A stretch of 64,000 nt of DNA, from positions 58,501-122,500 of the forward strand of contig NW_025220583.1 in the NCBI RefSeq assembly GCF_014905175.1, read 5' to 3'. Both the position numbers and the translations under genes were made by a program. Shown in pieces: positions 11,691-22,665 of the stretch (position 1 is the first letter of the stretch; the number at the start of each line of letters is the position of its first letter). Below the pieces are notes generated by a model that did no database searches, was not told where the DNA came from, and saw only the letters and a list, made by a program, of their open reading frames with translations. Source of the stretch: Aphidius gifuensis (lineage: Eukaryota; Arthropoda; Insecta; Hymenoptera; Braconidae).

Positions 11691-13663
11691 AAATCATAGT
11701 GAATATACTAATGAAAATAAAAAAATTTCTTTCAAGTAATGAATAATGTTAAATCTTAACGAATAAAGTTTGAAATTTTCGTTTTTTTTCAAATATATAT
11801 TTATATTGAAATGTTTTTGCTCTGAGAAAATGTATTTGTGTGTATCTGTGTATACAAATACATCCCCTTAGAGCAACAATTCAAGGTCTCAATTTATATT
11901 TGTTAAATTTCAAAAATCATTTTCCAGTTTTCTTGGTAGTCACTTACTGTGTAACAGAGTCTATGTATATATATACAAACAGAAGCATCCGATAATATAA
12001 AAATGATGGAAAATTATATATACAAGGATAAAGAAAAAGGTTGTTGGGATTTCTGCGTATTCGGTTTATTAGAATACAGGGTTGTCTATATATACTGTAT
12101 TTATTTGGAAATGAAGAGAACAAAATAAAAAAAAATCATTTATCCATAATATCTAAAAAAGTTTGCACATTATTTTATTTTTAAAGAATGTTGTATTGCT
12201 GTTGATATATAAAGTTGTTAATAATAATATTTAATGTATTTATAATAGTAATTCCACGCATTTATATGTTTGTCATCAGATGAGAAAAAAAGAAATTATT
12301 ATATCAAATTATATGAAATTATAAATTTTCAAATTTTGATACTAATAATTATTGCTTTTTAATATATCGTATTTATTTTTTATCTGTCACTAATGTGATA
12401 AATAAAATATCAGTTTTATAATTGCCGTCATAAAGAACTATCACAACGATAAATGAAAAAATAAACAATATTCTCAATTTTATTATTTTATTTATTTAAA
12501 AATCAATTTATATATTTGTTATAAATTTATTATTATAATTTAATTGTATATTTTTTTTTGAGTTATGCCAGTAGAAGTGCTAATGCATAGCCTTGAGAAT
12601 TCTTTATCTCATTGGCTGAACTAAATAAATACCAAAAACAACTTGGAAGGTTTTGCCCAAAAGGTTCAGCATTGAAAAATTTTATTTTCAAAAATACCCA
12701 AAGAGAAATCAGAGGGTAAAGAAGCCTTCTTTTCTTGAAAAAAAAATTACTGTACTTATTTATTTGTTTGGTATATACAAGGTCTTTCAAAAATATAATA
12801 TAAATAATGTTTTTTTTTTCACTAATAATGCATATTCAGATTTGTATTTGAGTAGAAAAAACTTTGTTGGCCATTACAAAGCCGTAAATTCAAAAACATG
12901 TCAAATCAATAAAATATATTTTCCAGTAAAAACGTTGAAGTTGATATTAATGCATTGTTAGTTTCACATTCGAGTGAGGAAAAACTGTGATGTCTTCACA
13001 AAAATGTAAATCTGAAGCCTATCAAATATAAACATTTTTAATTTTTAATTTAAAAAATTTATTCATCATTTATTCTAAGAATTCTCTGCTTATTCAATGT
13101 TTTATTTAAAATTATTGTTATTATAAAAATTTATGAGCCTGAATTTTTGAAGATAAGTGTAATGTAAACATTTGCTACATAATACTTAATCAATTGATGG
13201 TTATCGTAAGTAGTATGTTTTTTGTTTTACAAATGGCAAAGCGATATATCCTGAAGGAAATATTTATTCCGATTATTTATAAAGTATGATGTATTATATC
13301 TCATCTAAAAAAAAAAAATAACTATAAATAAAACTAAATTATTTTATTTATCATATAATCTATCCATTCGTAAACATTCGGCTGGTTACAAAGCTGGGGA
13401 TTAACGGTTTTGAGGTTTTTAATTTCTCATTTAAAGTGAAGAGTTCGACAGTTACAACGACAACGTTCAGCCTTGTGGGTAGCTAGTGTCTCCTGAAATT
13501 AATTTTTTTGTAAGTACATCAATTTATTCATATATAACTATATATACAAATATATATACAAAAAATGTATACTATATGAATAGTTATAAATCAAGTGTTC
13601 ATATGTTTTAATATATGTTCAATAATGAGTGTAAATATCCAATTGTATACGTCTATATGCTGA
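11691..13663. other. Gene-free stretch
   Basis: About 2 kb of A+T-rich DNA. The overlapping opposite frames at 12563-12961 are short and without motifs. Several TATATATA tracts are present. I see no repeat of the named families here. Confidence 0.5.
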
Positions 13664-14374
13664 TGAAATATCGTAACCGGATTACTTATTAGACAATCAA
13701 TATTGCCCTATAAAATAACCCAGTTAGATATGTATTTTTATTAACCCTGTTTATCCTGCGCAGCCAGGGCGCATAAGAAAGGTAGGGAGATATTAATTAC
13801 GTAATGTAGGAAGAGGTAAAAAGGAACCTGAAAAATACGCGAAAATGCAACACAGTAATACGACAGAAATAATTTTAGATAACACTTGTAAATTCGGTAA
13901 AATAGAAGCACAATTTATTTGTAATTTAACCCATAAAATGTTACATGAAAAAAATGTGGTACAAAGCAATTATTAAATAATTAACCCAGTTAGATATGTA
14001 CTCGCGCGTCGCGTCGAAAAGAGAGAACCTAAAGCCATGCGGTCGTGGTGGAGTCAGAGACTGGAATTTATTAAAATTGCGAATACCCGAACAATAATTA
14101 ATTTATGACGGCCGAGTAACTAGCGACGGGATTGAGGAGCAATCCAGTCGATTAAATTGATAAGTCACTGACTCTACATTAACACTACAGTGACGCTTGG
14201 CTTTTACAGTAGTAATAATTTTACACTGGTTATAAATTCGATGAACAAACACTGAGTTAAAATTTATTAAAACAAAAGGTACTTACATTGGCTGTCGAAA
14301 TTTTAGTCTAGCAATCTAGCGACGGCGTGTACCTTGAACGTTATGCGAACCTCGGTTCTTCAGTTGACGAGGTA
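13664..14374. repeat. Dispersed repeat B, copy 1
   Basis: Starts TGAAATATCGTAACCGG and aligns by eye over about 700 bp with 42805-43508. Shared blocks include CCCTGTTTATCCTGCGCAGC, TACTCGCGCGTCGCGTCG, AAAGCCATGCGGTCGTG and CAATCTAGCGACGGCGTGT. Its G+C is higher than its surroundings. It is noncoding. The size and the lack of internal genes suit an LTR or a non-autonomous DNA element, but I could not define ends or a target duplication. Both copies are followed by a TATA-rich tract. Confidence 0.8.
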
Positions 14375-14496
14375 ATAATTATTTTATTACAAATAAAATA
14401 ATTACTGCTAAATTACGTATGTAATTGTACTGGTATTGTCGTAAATTCTTGGATAGTTGCAGAACATATATAAAGTTCAATAAATATATATATATA

Positions 14497-16196
14497 TTAG
14501 GGTGGTCCTTAAAAAGGCTATGGTGGAATTTGATCACTCTCACCCCCTTATTTGGTTAGAAATATATAAAAAAATATTCTCTCAAATTTTCAGAATTTTT
14601 ACTCAACATTTACCCGTGCCGCAAAAGCTTTTTCTATTTTCGATTTCGGGATTTTTAGCAAGATTACGATATTCATAGAGACAAGATTTTATGAGTAATA
14701 TTAGAACGTCATTGCAAGCAAAAAATATTGGTCGCAACAGAACTTCGGTATCTCGAATACTTTTCGAGGTATCGAAGAAACATGATATTGAATTTTTTTT
14801 TTCGTCATTTTTTTAGTAGATAAATAGTTTAGTAAAGAAAAAAATTTTGGAATCGATTTTATTAGTATTTTTTACGAGGAATATTGTGGTGCAAACAGAA
14901 ATATCGTACCTTTAACAGTTTTCGAGATACTGAGCTTTGAAGGTAAAATATATCGAAATATATTACTCACTTTTCATTGATTTGATATTTTTAAATAATT
15001 ATAAATTAAAAAAAAATCAATATTAATAATGATTCCAGTAAGATTTTGTACGGAGAAAAACAATAGTGATGATAAAAATTTAATATCTCTATCTATTTTT
15101 GAGACATCGATTATTGAAAATTAAAAATATCGATATTTTTATAAGATGACGAGTTGTAACTAGAAAAAACTAGATTCCAAAGTCATATTCCAACTTGGAT
15201 AAAGAAAAATGTTTTGCTTATAGCCGCTAGATCTTTTCTCAGCTATATCTTGGCCTTTGCTATATGATTTAGCATTAATTATAGCTAAACATACAATATC
15301 TACGTTATTTTACCCGCTACGTTCTTTTCTTTAGCTACATCTTTTCCTTACCTGGATTTTTCACTTAGCCGCTAGATCTTTTACTTAGTCTTAATTATAG
15401 CAAACACACCCCTGGTAGAAATAATCTCTCCGGATTTTCTACGCGATTGATTCTTCCGGAGATATTATTCCAGAGTTTTTCCAGATTTTCTCCGGATTTT
15501 TTCAGACAAAATTTCTTCTTTATTTTTCGTAGGTAAACTCTTATTTCTAGTTTCTTTATTGATTTTTCCGATTTTTTGTGTTTGTTTTTAAAGCGAAAAT
15601 TCCGGAAAATTATGTTTAACATCAATTTCTTAGCAACATCTTTTTCTTAGCTACTACTTTTCCTTGGACATTTATATTTTTTAAAATTGAAATTACATGT
15701 ATTTTATTCATTCAATAATACGGAAAAATTTTTTCTGTAAAATGTTTTACGGAATATCACTTTTACCATACTTAAGAGTAGTTTATTTTAAATTAATAGA
15801 AAAAATGTGATTACTGTTCGTATAAACTATTTTTAATGAAAAAAAACCGTCATTTTTGTGTGAAATCAGAAAAAGTCACTGGATACCGTCTATGGGCAAG
15901 CGCAAAATATACGATCCAGCAGTTTCAGAATTTCTAGTTTAAAGTGCATTAATTCTTAAATTCAACACCGCAAATTTCATTCTTTTCCGATTTTTTTTAC
16001 GACCTCCAGAAACAAAAAATTGAATATCACAAGAATGCAATGTTATTTCAAATGCAAAAATTGATATTCCAGCGGCACGGGTAAGAATTGAGATAAAGCT
16101 TCAAAATTTTACCTATATTTTTTTTCCACGGAATAAAGAAAAAAAAAACCCTAGGAGCAGAATTTTTCGAAAAAAAAAAAATAACGGTCACCCTAA
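14497..16196. mobile_element. Possible 1.7-kb TIR element with TTAGGGTG ends
   Basis: The left end TTAGGGTGGTCC and the right end GGTCACCCTAA are inverted copies of about 10 bases. A third end of the same style (ATTAGGGTGGACC) sits at 30244. Inside, I see no transposase. GCACGGGTAA-like sequences near 14610 and 16080 form an inner inverted pair (TTTACCCGTGCCGC and GCGGCACGGGTAAG), which supports a symmetric element. No convincing target duplication was found in the TA-rich left flank. Confidence 0.5.
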
Positions 16197-16259
16197 TGCA
16201 CATATGTAGGTATATTGATTGTCTATATCTTCTGTTGATCCTATATAAAAAAAAGCATT

Positions 16260-16540
16260 GGTGTCATGGCGGCGCTTGATGAATTTCAAACTTGCCGCCT
16301 GAAATCTGAATTTGATTGGCTCTCATTTGAAATTTGATTGCCGCTTCGATTTCATTGGTTCATGAGAATCACCCTATTTTAATGTCGCGTTGCGTGATGA
16401 AAATGAGGTTTGACGCGTCAGTCGATAATTCCGAGACTTGCTCGTGGCTCGGCCTTTCCGTTTTGGCATTCACCGTGGCAGGACCACGTCAATGCCCATT
16501 TGCTAAAGCAGTTACATTGCATAGTTTCACATTACTTATT
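16260..16540. promoter_or_regulatory. CpG-containing upstream region of the OB-fold gene
   Basis: This 280-base stretch just upstream of the ATG at 16645 has many CG dinucleotides and balanced composition, unlike its flanks. It probably holds the promoter and 5' leader. The two overlapping short frames in it have no protein motif. No TATA box was identified with confidence. Confidence 0.35.
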
Positions 16541-16644
16541 AATTAGTAAAAGAATTAATCTAACATCATCATTTAATTATTTTAAATATACAATAATTAT
16601 TAATATAATTATCTTATTGTGAAATTGATTTTATTTGAAACAAA

Positions 16645-17932
16645 ATGAATCACAACGAACTAATTTCTAATAAAGAGATGGATAGCTTTCAAGCTGGCGA
16701 TAATTCGATGTAAGTTGCATTTTATTATTTATTGTTTTTTTATAACTTTATAGATAAATATCGTTGTTAAACTTTTTTTGAATTAATTTTTTAATCAGTG
16801 TTAATTGAATTGAATTTGGTGGAAACCAAAGGGTTTGAGGTTAGGTTTGGTTTTTTTTTATTAAGAATTTTATTCTATAATTTATATGGTATTTAAAAAT
16901 GTAATTATTTAATAATTTAATTATTATTGATTGATCTAATTAATTATTTTAATTAATTATTAGTTGGTAGCATTTTGATGAGATTCTTATTTCATGCTTC
17001 ATGGTTTCAAGATTAGGTTTTTTTTTCATTGACATTTTCTAATTAAATTTATTTTTAATTTTTCAGCATTGTCACTGGTGCGTTAGTACGCCTTGATCCC
17101 CATCGTGTTCGTGTTGGCGCAGCACCTTCACGAGTTGAAATTCTAAGAGGCATACTTAGTAATTTACAAGGACGTGAAATACGTCTTCTTATCTGGGACA
17201 AACGTGTTGCTGAATTTGAAAATCGCATTTTTCGTCAAGTTTTGAGAATTAATCGTCCAAAAGTTGTTGTTGCAAATCCTCAATATTTTGATCCAGGGCA
17301 AAATTTAATGCCTCTTGAATTATCAGTTCAAACATCTACCTTCATTGATATTGTTGGACCTATGGTGGAAGAAATACCTGTAATGCCTGACATACCTAGC
17401 TATGAGCTAAGTGCTATTGGCAATATTCCAATTGATATACAGGATATTGCATCAGGATTTGTTAATCAACTCAAAAATGTGCCAGATAATCATCAAGGTG
17501 TTAACCAACGATCTGTGTCAATCGTTCAACAAGGTAATTTCAATAGCTAAAATTAAATTATTATTTAAATATTAATCCTTTGTTTTTTTTCTATTTGTTC
17601 AGATAATATTGGTCGTGCATTACAATTGTGATGACTTTGAAAGACGATACAATGCACGATTTGATCGTGAATTTCCACCGTTTCCATCTAGATCCCCTGG
17701 TGATCGAGCTGGACCATCTCGTCCACGTATTCTTCGCCGTACCAATCGACTTAAACGTCAAGTTAAAAAACAATTGGACATGTCAGATCATGAATCAAGT
17801 GACCCTGAAGAACAAGCAAAGTCCATTGTCATTTATGACAGTGATTCAGAAAAAGAAGAAGATGGTGGTATTTCAAATACTAAAAAAGCACGTCAAGATT
17901 CATCAGGCTCATCTGATGAATCAAACGAGTAA
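16645..17932 (+). CDS. OB-fold (RPA1-like) protein gene, three exons, last exon out of frame
   Basis: Exon 1 is 16645-16709 (21 codons plus two bases, donor GTAAGT), exon 2 is 17067-17533 (acceptor TTTTTCAG, donor GTAATT), and exon 3 is about 17603-17932 (acceptor TTGTTCAG). Exon 2 encodes a pattern typical of RPA DNA-binding OB folds: LSNLQGREIRLLIWDK, then RPKVVVANPQYF, then LELSVQTSTFIDIVG. The predicted role is binding single-stranded DNA. Exon 3 encodes an arginine-rich then acidic serine-rich tail (SDHESSDPEE, SDSEKEEDGG), but in a frame that exon 2 does not enter. With the consensus splice sites, translation stops nine codons into exon 3 (TGA at 17632). Either a one-base change has disabled the tail, or another splice form is used. 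This is the best candidate for a live gene in the window. Confidence 0.6.
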
Positions 17933-17955
17933 GACATTTTTTATGGACACTACTG

Positions 17956-18206
17956 TTTTATTCTTTTTTTTTTTTGACTAAGTCAATTTAATTTTTTATA
18001 ACTAATAATTACCAGTAATTTCTATTTTTTTTTTTTAACGTGTTGTTCATATCATGGATTAATTGTAACCATGTTTCTAATAATTTACTGTTTTTTTTTT
18101 TTTTTGACTAAGTCAATTTAATTTTTGATAACTAATAATTACCAGTAATTTCTATTTTTTTTTTTTAACGTGTTGTTCATATCATGGATTAATTGTAACC
18201 ATGTTA
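17956..18206. repeat. Tandem duplication, 120-bp unit, two copies
   Basis: GACTAAGTCAATTTAA starts at 17976 and again at 18096, exactly 120 bases apart, with nearly identical sequence through ATGGATTAATTGTAACCATG. It lies just 3' of the OB-fold gene, so it may be in its 3' untranslated region. The few differences suggest a recent event. Confidence 0.9.
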
Positions 18207-18403
18207 CTAATATTTTTTTCTATTACTTTTATAATTTTGTTGTAATGAGTTATACTGAGCATGTAATGCTAAATTTAAATTTCATATTAGTTGGTCAATT
18301 TAATATTACTAGAAACTGGTGCACTTATCACGTTGCCAATGATTATCTGAAATATTATTATTAAATAATACAATTAATTATTATTTTTATATTTTTGTTA
18401 TAG

Positions 18404-18911
18404 AAGCCCTAAACATTAGGTGAATCGTTATATAAATGTTCAATTAATCAGTTGATAAGAGTGTTTAATTACTTTGGTTATTTTCAATTGATGTAATGAC
18501 AAATAAAATGACTTAATAATTATAAAAGAATTATTAATTGAACATTTAACGATTGGTGATAATTCCCATGTTGTAACGTCTGGTTACGTTATAGAGTATA
18601 CAAAATAAATAATAGCAAAGCCCTATTTCAGTAGGTGAATTTTTTATTAAGAATTTAATTATTAAATTGATGAGTAATTATTATTATTTGTAGTGAATTA
18701 ATAACGAGTACTGATTATTGTTAAAAAAACAAAATGCATCATCGTACAAACTATAATTTAATTATAATTATAACGTGACATAATGAGAGCAAAGCTCTAT
18801 ATTTTTTTTATTGTGTTAGTATCACAACAATCAGATGAAAACATAACTAATAAAATAGCCCTAAAGATTAGGTGAATTGTTAATTAACTATTTAATTCTC
18901 AATTGATAAAT
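18404..18911. repeat. Three degenerate units sharing AGCCCTA..TAGGTGAAT
   Basis: Blocks at about 18410, 18619 and 18858 share AGCCCTA(6-7)TAGGTGAAT followed by a similar A+T-rich sequence ending in TTGATA/TTGATG. The last two also share AGTACTGATTAT further on. Spacing is 210-240 bases. No coding sense. Confidence 0.5.
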
Positions 18912-19788
18912 TACATTATTAGAAGTATTATGAAAAAAATCCAGTACTGATTATATTTAATATAACTAAGATTGTTGCATAGTATTTAATGCTAATAATA
19001 CATTATTTAAAGAAAAAAAAATTGATTATCATAACAAAAATATAAAAGAAATTATTGTTTAACTTTGGCCAATGTATTAGTGTATAAATAGATTTAAGAC
19101 TTTTGATAATAAAAACATATTTTGTAAAACATTTATTATTGCTATTTATTTCTTTTCGTTAATGCTTTTATGATTTTGTTTCATTTTTTTTTCATAATTT
19201 CATCTTTTCAACTGTCTAATTGAAGTATATTAATATATTTTTAAAAATGATTAGTAAGTGTTAAATTGTTATACTATAAAATATAATAATTACATTGAAT
19301 AATTTATTCAAAGTAAAAAATGTGGTTTGAAGAGTGTGATAATTTCGCTGAGCTTTAAAAAATATATACAATTGATATCCATAATCAACGTTAATGTTTC
19401 TTGCAACTATTATTTTCAAACAAAAAAACAATACTTCAATTTGATTATCAATTTACCATAATTATGCTAAGATAAAAAATTCAAAATGGGTCAAGGAATT
19501 TATTAATCTTCATGTTTTTCTAACCAGGTTTAGATTGAAAAAAAAAGTGATAGGATTCCTATTTATTGGAAGGTTTTAGATGACACAATAATCAAAGATA
19601 AAATAATATTTTTAGGAATATAATTACTCGATTATACAAATGAAAATTGATAAAAATACAAATAACTAAACAATAATAATTTATTTAAAACAAAACAATA
19701 AAAATAGCTAATGATATAAATGATTAATTATTTTATTTTATTATTATTTTATAGACCTATAATATTAATATGCATGTTAAGATAAATA
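18912..19788. other. Gene-free stretch
   Basis: A+T-rich, no supported gene or named repeat. Confidence 0.5.
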
Positions 19789-20555
19789 TTAGGGGATGGT
19801 TAAGTACATAGTTGGATTGCCAGTGTTATTATCGAAAGGTGGTGGAGGAGGTGCTGGTGGGGGGACTGATGAATAGCTACCATCAATTGTGTTTGTAAAA
19901 GCAGGGTATCTACTCGGACACCCACCGTCTGTTGAATTAGCTATTTTGTCATCATAATCATTTCTTTTTTGTTGATCAATTTTATTAACTGGTGGTATAA
20001 TACTGGATTGATAATTCGCCAATGTACTACTGAATACCAAATTATTGCCTCTTAAATTTTTATGCGTGTACAAGTAAAATTTATAATTAGATACAGAAAA
20101 TAATAATTAATTTACCACCACATCCTTGAGCTACTGCTTCAACTTTTAAATTATATTCCAAATCTATTAAACCACAATTTGCAAGGTTGAATGGTGGTAA
20201 TGCTGGTATATCTAATGTTTGTTCTTAATCAGGTGTTCCACTAGCTTCAACTTCTTACTTCAGTGCTTACTTGAGCTATGACCATTTTTTCACGTCGTGA
20301 ACACGTTCTTGGATTATTTGTTTTATATGTAAGAATCTGAAAAATTTATTAATGTCATATTATTATTCATGAATTTAAATTATAGTAATTTGAATAATTT
20401 ATTAATTTTTCTTTCATTAAAAATAATATACCTTTCTTAGAATTCATTTAACAACTTCAATAACCACACTCGATTGATTATCAACATTAATACGTATTGA
20501 CATAGCTTGTCATTGTTATAAGCATGTTCATCTGGTGGTTATTCCATTTCACTGG
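19789..20555 (-). pseudogene. Arrestin-domain-containing (ARRDC/alpha-arrestin) gene remnant
   Basis: Read on the minus strand, three exon-like blocks carry the arrestin C-domain in order. Block 1 (20555-20432, acceptor TTTTAG, donor GTATAT) gives QAMSIRINVDNQSSVVIEVV followed by a TGA. Block 2 (20336-20116, acceptor TTTTTCAG, donor GTAAAT) gives TYKTNNPRTCSRREK, then after a frameshift DIPALPPFNLANCGLIDL and a YNLKVEA stretch. Block 3 (about 20086-19789) gives a proline-rich tail (SSVPPPAPPPPPFDN) and a stop. Alpha-arrestins are adaptors for ubiquitin ligases in receptor trafficking. The in-frame TGA, a second in-frame stop before EQTLDIPALPP and the frameshift show decay. Weak further coding lies upstream (20570-20770), perhaps the N-domain. 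Introns are kept, so it is a genomic copy and not a retrocopy. Confidence 0.7.
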
Positions 20556-20770
20556 CTAAAAAAAAAATTATACAACATTTCATTATTTTAATGTCTTTCA
20601 AGGTTGGAAAAAATTAGTCCAAGTGTTTTATTTTCATGTCTCATTTGCAGATCCAAGATGATAATATTGCATTGTAAAGTATCCATGACCAATGACTTTT
20701 TGTGATTCATTTTCATATCTTCTTTCATTATTTTGCTATATAGCAATATTGTCTGTCAGTTTAAGTGGTG

Positions 20771-21669
20771 TTGTATAAATTTATCTTACAATTTATACCT
20801 AGAAACAAAATAGATTCATTAAATAAATTAAAGACATAGGTATATTTTAATTGAAAATTCAATCAAAACCAAGTGTATACTTATACCATAAATTTTGAAA
20901 ACAACAGTGAATAATAAACTGATAAACAATAACAATATTCTGTATAAAGTATTAATTATCATTTATCAATAAGAATGGCGGTGAATGGCGGATTTGAGTA
21001 ATAACTGAGTAAACAGTATAGATGGCGCAAAGATGAAGTTAAGCGGTGTGTCCACATGCAAGTTGTCCTTGCACCACTACTCACTAGAATTTCACTGAAA
21101 CACACTAGAGGAGAATATTGCGCGCTGTAAACAGGTCTTAATAAAAAAAATAAAGCAAGTCAAAGGTTGATGTCAAATTAGACAGCTACAAATCGTTTTG
21201 TAATTTTTTTGTCGTTTTTCATTATTTATTTACAATAATTCCTTATAATAAAAATCAAAATTTTTATTAATTACCGGGGTATCATTTTATTAATATCTTG
21301 CTGGTTTCGGGACACCAGTAAAATTAAAAGGAGGTTACAAATCTAACCTCTAAATTAATGACAATTTGTGTATTTAATTTACTTTTTCTCTCAATACTCT
21401 TTGCAGGTTCATCTATCACATTCCTATCCTTCCCAATCCTATCCATCAATAAGTTAATTAGAAAAAAATAGTTGATTGAAACAGATGAAAAGACCAAGTT
21501 GAAATGAAAGATAATTAGAAATACATAGTTGAAACAGATAAAAAGACTAAGTTGAATGAAAAAGATAATTAGAAAATAGATAAGTAAATAGATATAAATA
21601 GTCAAACAGTTTGATCAACAAAATAGTCGAGTTATAGTTAATTAAATAATTAATCAGCGGTGAAACAAA
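20771..21669. other. Gene-free stretch upstream of the second Helitron gene
   Basis: Should contain the Helitron 5' end (TC..), but I could not fix it. The two minus-strand frames at 21324-21810 are shadows of A+T-rich sequence. Confidence 0.4.
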
Positions 21670-22442
21670 ATGCAAAATACTATTCAGCCCGATATTAGTA
21701 CCCAAAGTTCTCATCGAAAAAGAAGAAAACAACTTCTTGCAATTAAAAATGATGAATTTGACGTCATAACTCCTGATATTCAATCGATTCATAAAAAAAA
21801 AAGAAAACAACAGTTCGTAATTAAAGATGATGAACCTACATGTATTTCTAACAGACCTATCATTACTAATATAACTTTATTGCAAAATCATCAGTTACAA
21901 ATAATTAGACCTCAAATGAATAATGTTTCAGATAAATTAAAAGTTACGACTCCTAACACAGTTGAGTCAAATCATCAAAAAAAAAGAAAACAGGTGTTTG
22001 AAATTAAGGATGATGAGCCTATCATTATTTCCAGAATGCCTGTAATAACTGATGTTACTTCCTTGCAAAACCATCAGCAGTTACAAATAATTGGTCCTCA
22101 AATAAATAATGATTTAGATGAATTAAATATACTTGAACATTATCTTGGCCCAATGAATATTCTTTGTATACATTGCATGGCAAAACACTTTTCATCAGAA
22201 AAAGTCATTAATAAAGGACGATCATTTAATGATTGTTGTAGCCATGGTAAAGTTAAATTAGATCCTTTGCCTGATCCACCATCGATTATAACAGCCTTAT
22301 TTTCTGGTACCTATCCATTGTCAAGTCATTTCTATGACCATATACGACCTTATAATAGTTCATTTTCATTTGCTTCATTTAATGCTAATTTAGTTTCGTT
22401 CAGAAGTCGACGACCTGGTCCATTTTGTTTCAAAATTCAAAT

Positions 22443-22665
22443 GAATTGACGCATAGAAGGACGTCGGAGTTAACTTGATGAAACTTAGAAAAAATAAGAA
22501 GCCCTGTGGTCTAGTGGTCAAGGCGTTTGCCCGGAAAGCAAAAGACCCGGGTTCGATTCCCGGCGGGGGAACTTCGTTATTTTTTCTAAGTTTCTGGTTT
22601 TTTTCAAAAAAAAATGTGGAACGCTTCACGATTTTGCGTGTCATCGCCTTGACCACTAAAAAGGA
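22443..22665 (+). mobile_element. 223-bp tRNA-like foldback insertion with CAAAT duplication
   Basis: Flanked by CAAAT at 22438-22442 and 22666-22670. Removing it with one CAAAT joins the Helitron reading frame exactly (223 + 5 = 228 bases). It carries a tRNA-like sequence (22501-22571) that sits at the tip of a 17-bp perfect hairpin, AAACTTAGAAAAAATAA with TTATTTTTTCTAAGTTT. In addition, TAGTGGTCAAGGCG of the tRNA-like 5' half is repeated inverted as CGCCTTGACCACTA near 22645. There is no A-tail of the usual SINE kind. Confidence 0.8.
22501..22571 (+). tRNA. tRNA-like (pseudo-tRNA) sequence with pol III A and B boxes
   Basis: A-box-like TGGTCTAGTGG and a perfect B box GGTTCGATTCC. The T arm is perfect (CCGGG, loop TTCGATT, CCCGG). 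The anticodon arm is TTTGC, loop CCGGAAA, GCAAA, which puts GGA at the anticodon position. The loop lacks the invariant U33, and only about five of seven acceptor pairs form. The A-box region resembles tRNA-Glu. It is most likely a tRNA-derived part of the insertion that may still recruit pol III, not a working tRNA. Confidence 0.55.

Noticed and set aside
12563..12961. Overlapping opposite frames of 75 and 102 residues
   Set aside because: Mirror frames in the same A+T-rich DNA; neither has recognisable sequence.
22501..22571. A functional tRNA gene
   Set aside because: U33 is replaced, the acceptor stem has mismatches and it sits inside a transposable insertion with a target duplication. 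Kept only as tRNA-like.
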